Source of the DNA: Candidatus Spyradenecus faecavium
Lineage (GTDB): Bacteria > Verrucomicrobiota > Kiritimatiellia > RFP12 > DVOR01
Direction: 5' to 3'
Assembly (NCBI GenBank): GCA_018713405.1
Contig: DVOR01000170.1
Coordinates: forward strand, 1 to 6,929
Length of the DNA: 6,929 bases
Part shown: in pieces, positions 1 to 5,043 of the stretch
Numbering within the stretch: the first letter of the stretch is position 1
Layout: each line of letters opens with the position of its first letter
Notes under the pieces: model-generated
The model's database searches: none
Seen by the model: the letters and a program-made list of their open reading frames with translations, nothing else
Told to the model about the DNA's origin: nothing
Position numbers and translations under genes: made by a program

Positions 1-827
1 TTCTCGACGGGGTCCTCGATGCTCACCAGGTGACGGTCGTCGGGGGCGGCGAGGGCGCGGAGCGCGGCGTAGAGGGTGGTGGTCTTGCCGCTGCCGGTGG
101 GGCCGGAGATGATGATGACGCCGTTGGGCGCGCGCAGGGCCTTGCGGAAGAGGGCGAAGGCCTCGGAGTGCATGCCGAGGTCCTCCAGACGCTCCAACTT
201 CTGCGTGCGGGCGGTCTGGCTGAGGAGGCGGAGGGTGACATGCTCGCCGTAAAGCGTGGGGACGGTGGCCACGCGCAGAGAGACGGTCGCGCCGTCGAGT
301 TCCGTGTCGATGTTGCCGTCCTGCGGGGCGCGGCGCTCGGCGATATCGAGCTTAGCCTGCACCTTGATGTAGGAGACGAACTCGGCGGCGGCCTCGGGCG
401 GCTCGCGGCGGTCGGTCACCAGGCGGCCATCCACGCGCAGACGGATGCGGGAGCCGCGCTCGTCGGGCGAGACATGGATGTCGCTGGCGCCGCGGGCGAG
501 GGCGCGGCGGAGCATATAGGCGAAGAGCTCCTCCGGGCGGTCGAGCGTACCGTTGAGGGCGGCATCGGGATAGTTCTCGCGGAGGGCGGCGGCGAAGGCA
601 GTGGGGTCGCCCGCCTCGGCGAAGCGCACGGCGCGCCCTTCGAGCAGACGTTCCAGACGGTCGCGCAGGGCGAAATCCGTGGCGTCGGACACGCAGACGG
701 TCACGGCGCCATCGGGGGCGACGGAGACAGGCAAGGCGCCGAGACCGCGCGCGACACGCGGCGGGAGCAACCCCAGCACCGACTGCGGGGGGCGAATGCG
801 CGCAACGTCAAGCTTGTCCATGCTCAT
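1..827 (-). CDS. gspE: GspE/PilB-type secretion or pilus assembly ATPase (3' end cut by window edge)
   Basis: This is a cytoplasmic hexameric ATPase of the type II secretion / type IV pilus class, which powers pseudopilus assembly. 275 complete codons are present and the frame stays open to base 1. Residues about 10-75 look like the short N-terminal GspE/MshE-type domain that docks on the inner-membrane platform. ASDIH (114-118) and RVDGRL (131-136) mark the PAS-like domain. LDIAERR and PQDG (160-171) and the PTLYGE segment (190-195) follow. The Walker A loop GPTGSGKT is at 242-249 (Lys248), and the Asp-box IEDPVE (270-275) is the last thing visible. Walker B, the His box and any zinc-binding tetracysteine lie outside. 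The N-terminal domain argues against PilT. The ATG at 827 overlaps the upstream stop as ATGA, with no good Shine-Dalgarno, so translation is probably coupled; an in-frame ATG at 821 is the alternative. Oddity: the usual QDGR reads QDGN here. The GspE/PilB call is firm; the choice between them is inferred from context. Confidence 0.93.
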   Translation of the reverse strand, partial: MSMDKLDVARIRPPQSVLGLLPPRVARGLGALPVSVAPDGAVTVCVSDATDFALRDRLERLLEGRAVRFAEAGDPTAFAAALRENYPDAALNGTLDRPEELFAYMLRRALARGASDIHVSPDERGSRIRLRVDGRLVTDRREPPEAAAEFVSYIKVQAKLDIAERRAPQDGNIDTELDGATVSLRVATVPTLYGEHVTLRLLSQTARTQKLERLEDLGMHSEAFALFRKALRAPNGVIIISGPTGSGKTTTLYAALRALAAPDDRHLVSIEDPVE

Positions 828-1627
828 CGGTAGTTCGCCTGCAGGGTGAAGGAGAGACGGAGCGTGCCGGTGTCCGAACGCGTCACCGCGATGTCCTTGA
901 AGTGGTAGGGCGGCTTCTTGAAGGTCTCGCCCACGAAGAAGAGGAAGATGTCGCGGAAGTTCCCCGCCACGGCGTACTCCATCTCCTCGGTTTTGAAGGG
1001 GAGACGCGCGGGGGCGGCCTTGGGCTTGGCGACGGAGGCGGCAGGGCGCTTGGCGGCGCGCTTGGCGGCGCGGGCCTCGGCGGCCTTGAGCTGGGCGATC
1101 TTCCGCTGGGCGTCGCGCAGGAAGTCGTCGCGCATGTTGGCCGGCATCTTGGCTGCGGCGCGCTGGACCTCGCGGGCGTAGGCGTCGGCGCTCACGGGCT
1201 GGGCGGCGGCCTTGGCGGCAGACGGGGAGGTCTTGCCGCGGGCGGTCGGCTCGGGGGCGGCGGCGAAGGCGGAGGAGAGGACACGCAGACCGCGCGCGGC
1301 CATCGCCTGTTCGACGGCGTTCTTCGTGGCGAGCACCGCGTCGGCCCCTTCGGGGATCGGCGCAAAGCCCGCGTCGGCGACCTCTTGGCGCAACGCCTCC
1401 AGGCGCGTCTTGAGCGAAGCGGTCTGGGCATCCAGGGTCTCGGGTCCGTCAGGCAGGAGTGCGCGGAGCGCCTCCAGATGCGCGGCCATACGCGCCAGGG
1501 CGGGGTCACGTTCGGCACGGACGGCCTCGATTTGTCGGTTCCAGAGAAAGGCTGAGACGACCCCGCACACGACGAGGGCGGCGGCGAGCCAGTGCCAGCT
1601 GTTGGTCTTGGCAAGCAATTCCTTCAT
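824..1627 (-). CDS. PilO/GspM-like inner-membrane assembly protein
   Basis: This is a predicted bitopic inner-membrane protein of 267 aa, acting in the periplasm as partner of the GspL/PilN-like protein encoded just upstream. A short cytoplasmic tail (1-10) is followed by one membrane helix (about 11-29, WHWLAAALVVCGVVSAFLW), then a charged helical, probably coiled-coil stretch (about 30-85). A low-complexity Ala/Lys/Pro linker occupies about 125-205. A compact C-terminal domain (about 208-267) has the PilO pattern: YAVAGNFRDIFLFF, then a DIAV strand and a closing LRLSFTLQANYR. The start is placed at the ATG at 1627, which overlaps the preceding stop (ATGA) and puts the membrane helix at the usual distance from the N-terminus; GGGGGA about 6 bases upstream is a weak ribosome site. 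An in-frame upstream start would add 8 residues and overlap the previous gene further. GspM and PilO share this fold, so the exact orthology is open. Confidence 0.82.
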   Translation of the reverse strand: MKELLAKTNSWHWLAAALVVCGVVSAFLWNRQIEAVRAERDPALARMAAHLEALRALLPDGPETLDAQTASLKTRLEALRQEVADAGFAPIPEGADAVLATKNAVEQAMAARGLRVLSSAFAAAPEPTARGKTSPSAAKAAAQPVSADAYAREVQRAAAKMPANMRDDFLRDAQRKIAQLKAAEARAAKRAAKRPAASVAKPKAAPARLPFKTEEMEYAVAGNFRDIFLFFVGETFKKPPYHFKDIAVTRSDTGTLRLSFTLQANYR

Positions 1628-2955
1628 TGGGCATCCCCCATGCGCGTGCAATCGATGGTATAGGAGAAATGTGTGACCGGAAGGCCTTCGGCATCCTTCC
1701 CTGCCTCGTCCTTGGCGTTAGCGAGGCGCAAGTCTTCGGCCTCCGCGAAGACCGTGAGCGCCTCGCGCAGGCGCAGTCCCTCCTCGTCGTCCACGTAAGT
1801 GCCGGAGACCGAGACGATGCCGCCGCGCTCGGTGATGGAGTCGACGACAAGAGAGGGCTCCGCGTGCCGGCAGAAGAAGTAGGCCACCTGCACAAAGGCC
1901 GCGAGGGGCAGACGACGCGTGGCGAGGGCCTGCTGGGTGGAACGTTCGGAGTCGTAGGCACGCTGGGCTGCGGCCTTGCGTTTCTGGGCGGCGTCGGTGG
2001 CCTTTTCCAAAGGCAGATACTGTGCGGCCTCGGCTTGATAACGCGCGGTCTCGGCCTTCAGCAACCGTCCCTCATGCCACGTGTAGAGATAGGGCAGGGC
2101 CAGGAGGACGATGCAGGGGAGAACAATCCAGGCGTTGGAGAAACGCTTGCGCGGCACCCAGGGATTGGCCACCGGGAGATCGGTGCGCAGACTGTTCACC
2201 TTGGCGGCGGCGGCAAGCGCGGCGGCGGCCTTGAGGGTCTGGTCGACGGCCAAGGGCAGGGCATCGGCGAAGCCGCCCTGCTCGCGGAGGACCGCGGCCA
2301 GGGGCTCGGCCTCGCCGCCCAGGGCCAAGAGACGCAAAGGCGTATCGGCCCCCAGCCCACGCATCCCGTGGGTGAACCGTTCCAGCCAAGCCTCGGGGGC
2401 GACCGCGGCATGGCGGAGGCCGGCGGGCACGGGTTGGGGCGCGGCCGGCGCGGGCGGCACCACGAGCGCCTCGCCCTGCCCCACGACGACAAGCGTCTGC
2501 TTCGCGGCGGGTTGGGCGCGCCAGACGGCGGCCACGGCCAGGCTCAGCGCCGCGGCGCCGGCGAAACGGAGTCCCGCCTCGGCGGCGGCATCGCGCAGGG
2601 CGGCCAGACGCCCGGCCTCGAAGACACCCGCGAGAAGCGCGGCGCCGCGGCCTTCGCCATAGGAACAGCCGGCAATCACCCATGCCGTGGGGTCACCACC
2701 CGTCTGGTCGGCGAGTTCCTGGGCCATCAGGTTCTGCGCCTCGGCCCACTTGGTACGCGGGGGAAGGGCGACGTCCTGCCGGCGAAGGTCGCACGCGAGA
2801 AGAAAACGCACGGCGGTATGGGTCTTGGCGAGGTCGTTGAGCCACGCGGCGGGTGGGGCGTCGGGCGGGGCGGCCACGGGCGACTGCCCGGGCAAACGCC
2901 ACTGCGCGCCGTCGTGGATCAAAATGGCCGGAATCTTGGAGCGTTTCGGTTTCAT
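1624..2955 (-). CDS. GspL-like protein (PilM-like cytoplasmic half joined to PilN-like membrane half)
   Basis: This is a predicted inner-membrane platform protein of 443 aa that would link the assembly ATPase to the periplasmic part of the machine. Residues 1-250 are cytoplasmic and resemble the actin-like PilM/GspL fold: an ALPPRTKW segment (63-70), then a helix and the pattern WVIAGCS...AGLRFAGAAALSLA (92-140), as in PilM-type proteins. The expected nucleotide-binding glycine motifs are weak or absent, as is common in GspL. Polar linker NPWVPRKR (264-271) precedes a single membrane helix (about 275-292), a coiled-coil stretch (about 296-345), and a PilN/GspL-like periplasmic domain (about 350-436) with VVDSITERGGIVSVSGTYVD. 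The ATG at 2955 overlaps the upstream stop (ATGA), and there is no Shine-Dalgarno before it (CCTCCCC precedes the ATG), so coupled translation is likely. It is followed by the PilO/GspM-like gene, its expected partner. The fusion architecture favours GspL over separate PilM and PilN. Confidence 0.8.
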   Translation of the reverse strand: MKPKRSKIPAILIHDGAQWRLPGQSPVAAPPDAPPAAWLNDLAKTHTAVRFLLACDLRRQDVALPPRTKWAEAQNLMAQELADQTGGDPTAWVIAGCSYGEGRGAALLAGVFEAGRLAALRDAAAEAGLRFAGAAALSLAVAAVWRAQPAAKQTLVVVGQGEALVVPPAPAAPQPVPAGLRHAAVAPEAWLERFTHGMRGLGADTPLRLLALGGEAEPLAAVLREQGGFADALPLAVDQTLKAAAALAAAAKVNSLRTDLPVANPWVPRKRFSNAWIVLPCIVLLALPYLYTWHEGRLLKAETARYQAEAAQYLPLEKATDAAQKRKAAAQRAYDSERSTQQALATRRLPLAAFVQVAYFFCRHAEPSLVVDSITERGGIVSVSGTYVDDEEGLRLREALTVFAEAEDLRLANAKDEAGKDAEGLPVTHFSYTIDCTRMGDAQ

Positions 2956-3929
2956 GGGGAGGTCAAGGGATAGGCGGAGGCGTAGTGGAGAGGCAGGGTC
3001 ACGGCGTTGGCGCCGGGACGCAGGAGCACGCGCCGCGGCGGGGCGGCCATCGCGCCGGAGGCGGTCTCGGCCAACACGAAGACGACGCGCTCGCCCAAGG
3101 TGAGCCCCTCGTCAAGGAGGACGGAATCGGCGTTCTCGAAGCGGTGGTAGCGGCAGGCCAGCCCCACCGAGGCCGAGGCGGCGCCCACCGTCAGCGCGGG
3201 CTGGTGGACGAAGACGTGGAGGCGCTTCACGACGGCATCGCCCTCGGGCTTGACGGTGAGGGAGAGGGTCGGCGTGGGCACGGCGACGGCGAAGGAGCGG
3301 TCGCGGTCGCGCCAGTCGACGGCCGCGGCGTCGGGGCGGAGCGCGTCGTCCATGCGGTCGCGGCCGCGGGAGACGAGCGTCTCGCCGTCGAACTCCCACG
3401 GCCCGCCGAAGCCGTCGACGACATACGGGATGGGGTTGTCGGGGTCGGAGTCGTCGGCGTCCAGGGCCCTCCCCTCGCAGTAGGGCCCGCGCCAGCCCGC
3501 GCCGAGGGTGACGGCGGCGAAACGGTTGGTGATGGCCGCGACCTCCGCGGGCAAGTCGGCCGGGGCGATCGCGGCGGGGATGAGCGGCGCGGAGCGGAGG
3601 GCCCACGCGGGGACGTCGAGGACGGCGACGGAGGTGACGGTCCCGCCGGGGTTTTCCGGGTCCGGCGTCACGGTCTCGGTGGGCAGGCGCGCGCCGAAGA
3701 GGAGGCAGAGCGCCTCGGCGGAATCCGGCGCGAGGCCGAGGTCGGAGACGAGGCTCAGCCCATCGGCGCGGGTGAGCGCCTCGGCCATCGCCTCGGCATC
3801 ACGCGCGGTCTGCTCGTAACGTCCCTTCTCGCGGGTAGCCGCCGCACCGGTCATCACCGCCGCCGTCAGCCCGGCCAGGATAACTAAAACCACGAGCAAC
3901 TCCACCAATGTCATGCCACGGGCGTTCAC
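2952..3929 (-). CDS. Pseudopilin with GspG-like motifs and a C-terminal beta-rich extension
   Basis: This is a predicted prepilin-type protein of 325 aa, inserted in the inner membrane and processed by a prepilin peptidase. Leader MNARG is followed by M(+1)TLVE(+5)LLVVLVILAGLTAAVM: Gly at -1, Glu at +5 and a hydrophobic helix, with Met instead of the common Phe at +1. The start is GTG at 3929. An internal ATG (Met6) would delete the leader, whereas GTG has GGAG six bases upstream and overlaps the previous stop (GTGA). The core contains GWRGPY (145-150), an acidic run DADDSDPDNP (157-166) that could bind a metal as in GspG, and DGFGGPWEF (172-180). Residues about 215-325 look strand-rich and extend beyond an ordinary pseudopilin. 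It shares the GWxGPY motif with the neighbouring gene at 3926-4768, which suggests paralogy. It is probably a minor or accessory pseudopilin; assignment to GspG, H, I, J or K is not possible by eye. Confidence 0.85.
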   Translation of the reverse strand: MNARGMTLVELLVVLVILAGLTAAVMTGAAATREKGRYEQTARDAEAMAEALTRADGLSLVSDLGLAPDSAEALCLLFGARLPTETVTPDPENPGGTVTSVAVLDVPAWALRSAPLIPAAIAPADLPAEVAAITNRFAAVTLGAGWRGPYCEGRALDADDSDPDNPIPYVVDGFGGPWEFDGETLVSRGRDRMDDALRPDAAAVDWRDRDRSFAVAVPTPTLSLTVKPEGDAVVKRLHVFVHQPALTVGAASASVGLACRYHRFENADSVLLDEGLTLGERVVFVLAETASGAMAAPPRRVLLRPGANAVTLPLHYASAYPLTSP

Positions 3930-4768
3930 GGATTTCTCCAGATGTCGAGGTTGAGGAGTTCGATGAAGGTGAGGCCGCGGGATTCATCACGCTGGCGGAG
4001 GGCGCCGGTGGCGAGGTCGAGGGGGCCGCTGTCGGCGCCTTGGCGGCGGTTGCCGGTGAGGGCACCGAGCTCGTCGTCGGTGAATTCGTCCCAGGCCTCG
4101 GGGTCTTCTGCGCAGACGAGGAAGAGGCGGCGGTAAATGGGCTGGGTGAGGTCAGCCTCGTTCTCGCGATGCTCCAGGTAGAGCACGCGGTAGAAGCCGT
4201 CCCAGCGCGTGCCGATTTGGGGGAAGAGCGGGGCGGTCGCGTCCGCCTCGGCGGGCGTGAGCGTGCCATAATCGCGCCCGGCCACGCAGGCGACGCGGCT
4301 GGGGGCGTCGGCGTAGGGGCCCTGCCAGCCTTCGCCCGTGAGGGGGTCGGGGTCGCCGAAGACGATGAAGTCGACATTCTCCAAGCGGTCGCCGTCCTCC
4401 GAGACGGAGGGTTGCAGGAGGGGCCAGAGGCCGTAGCGCTCGAAAAACTCAATCATGCCGTAGGTACGGTCGTCCTCAGCGGGGCGGTCACCCGTGAAGG
4501 TGGCGATGAAATCGCTCGAGGGGAAGATTTTGTTGTCGTGGGGCGCGTGGAGGCCGGCGAGGAGGCGCGGGGCGTTGTCGGCATGGAAGCGGGCAAAGGC
4601 GTCGCGGAGCTGACCCATCTCGTGGAGGGTGGTCTGGCGGCGGGCCTGGACAACGACGTTGCGGCCATAAGTGACGGCCACACCCGCGCCCACCACCGCG
4701 ACGATGGCGATCACAACCAACAGTTCCACCAAGGTGAAGCCGCGGCGTCTGGGCGTGGGTGTGGTCAT
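3926..4768 (-). CDS. Pseudopilin, first gene of the five-gene overlapping operon
   Basis: This is a prepilin-type protein of 280 aa. Leader MTTPTPRRRG (basic, ending in Gly) is followed by F(+1)TLVE(+5)LLVVIAIVAVVGAGVAVTY, a textbook prepilin-peptidase site and N-terminal helix. The ATG at 4768 is chosen because it gives a 10-residue leader of normal size. The frame is open upstream to 4882, but that extension would be translated from the palindrome array and G-rich tract and would bury the leader behind 38 odd residues. The purine-rich run AAAGAAAGA before the ATG is a weak ribosome site. The mature domain carries GWQGPY (147-152), which resembles the GspG-type GWGxPY signature, and Cys161 and Cys219 could form a disulfide. 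The long 5' region (4769-5043) contains the repeat array and two G-quadruplex-type motifs, so expression of this gene and the four behind it may be controlled there. The exact Gsp letter is unclear. Confidence 0.87.
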   Translation of the reverse strand: MTTPTPRRRGFTLVELLVVIAIVAVVGAGVAVTYGRNVVVQARRQTTLHEMGQLRDAFARFHADNAPRLLAGLHAPHDNKIFPSSDFIATFTGDRPAEDDRTYGMIEFFERYGLWPLLQPSVSEDGDRLENVDFIVFGDPDPLTGEGWQGPYADAPSRVACVAGRDYGTLTPAEADATAPLFPQIGTRWDGFYRVLYLEHRENEADLTQPIYRRLFLVCAEDPEAWDEFTDDELGALTGNRRQGADSGPLDLATGALRQRDESRGLTFIELLNLDIWRNP

Positions 4769-4788
4769 CGGGTCTTTCTTTCGTTTCA

Positions 4789-4810
4789 GGGGTTTGGGTG
4801 CTGGGTTGGG
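4789..4810 (+). other. G-quadruplex-type motif on the plus (template) strand
   Basis: The plus strand reads G4-TTT-G3-TGCT-G3-TT-G3, which satisfies the usual four-tract quadruplex pattern. It lies 21-42 bases upstream of the pseudopilin ATG at 4768, on the strand used as transcription template. In the mRNA the same place is C-rich, and CCCAACCC (4810-4803) is an exact complement of GGGTTGGG (4865-4858) in the other G-rich element. Pattern match only; folding is inferred. Confidence 0.45.
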
Positions 4811-4839
4811 AGGAGCGAGAGGCTTGGTTTTCACGGTCG

Positions 4840-4865
4840 CCCCCTGCCCTCCCCCACCCCAACCC
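4840..4865 (-). other. G-quadruplex-type motif on the coding strand, 5' region of the pseudopilin operon
   Basis: Read on the minus strand, five G tracts follow one another: 3, 4, 5, 3 and 5 G separated by TT, T, A and CA. Four tracts with loops of 1, 1 and 2 bases already fit the strongest class of quadruplex motif. It starts 71 bases upstream of the ATG at 4768, so a transcript crossing it would carry it as RNA. Its first GGG (4865-4863) is also the 3' arm of the first palindrome of the adjacent array, so the two structures compete for the same bases. The pattern is plain in the sequence; folding and effect are inferred. Confidence 0.55.
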
Positions 4866-5036
4866 TTAAGGGTCTGGATCAAAACCCTTAGGGTTTCGGG
4901 TCGAACCCCTTAGGGTTTCAGGTCAGACCCCTTAGGGTTTCGGGTCGAACCCCTTAGGGTTTGGGCGGGAACCCTTCTAAGGGTTCTAGGGGAACCCTAG
5001 GTAGGGCTCGGGTGGAACCCTACCTAGGGCTCTCAG
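4861..5036. repeat. Tandem array of eight ~22-bp units, each a palindrome (AACCC...GGGTT)
   Basis: The AACCC (or GACCC) arm recurs at 4861, 4883, 4904, 4926, 4948, 4970, 4993 and 5016, giving spacings of 22, 21, 22, 22, 22, 23 and 23 bases. Unit 1 holds the 12-bp palindrome ACCCTTAAGGGT (4862-4873). Unit 2 is AAACCCTTAGGGTTT (4882-4896, 7-bp arms). Units 3-5 are (A/G)ACCCCTTAGGGTTT at 4904, 4926 and 4948, with 7-base linkers such as CGGGTCG and CAGGTCA. Unit 6 has perfect 8-bp arms GAACCCTT/AAGGGTTC (4969-4986). Units 7 and 8 have GAACCCTA/TAGGGCTC around GG or CC (4992-5009, 5015-5032). The array begins 11 bases after the stop of the large pseudopilin and ends at the G-rich tract before the next gene. 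No U-run follows on either strand, so it is not a standard intrinsic terminator. It may be a binding-site array, an RNA processing or stability element, or a mobile minisatellite. Confidence 0.93.
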
Positions 5037-5043
5037 TGGAGGG

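Noticed and set aside
30..833. Plus-strand open frame (267 codons) opposite the ATPase
   Set aside because: The minus strand encodes Walker A and IEDPVE motifs in a continuous ATPase reading frame; the plus frame is a GC-driven shadow.
1459..2973. Long plus-strand open frame (504 codons) opposite the GspL-like and PilO-like genes
   Set aside because: It gives a Gly/Arg-rich translation without recognisable domains; the minus strand has a membrane helix, family patterns and start/stop overlaps.
2853..3887. Plus-strand open frame (344 codons) opposite the third pseudopilin
   Set aside because: It is a low-complexity Gly/Ala/Val/Arg translation, antisense to a gene with a clear prepilin leader.
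4769..4882. N-terminal extension of the second pseudopilin to an ATG at 4882
   Set aside because: It would translate the repeat and G-rich tract and place 38 residues before a complete, normal-sized prepilin leader.
4861..4962. Telomere-like repeat (TTTAGGG/CCCTAAA), suggesting a eukaryotic or linear-replicon end
   Set aside because: The heptamer occurs as inverted halves of palindromes at 22-base spacing, not as head-to-tail repeats, and it sits between bacterial pseudopilin genes.
4861..5036. CRISPR array
   Set aside because: The period is only 21-23 bases, so there is no room for unique spacers of about 30 bases; the 'linkers' of about 7 bases are themselves similar, and no cas gene is present.
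4861..5036. Standard intrinsic transcription terminators
   Set aside because: The stems are GC-rich enough, but no U-run follows any unit on either strand; eight successive terminators would also be unusual.
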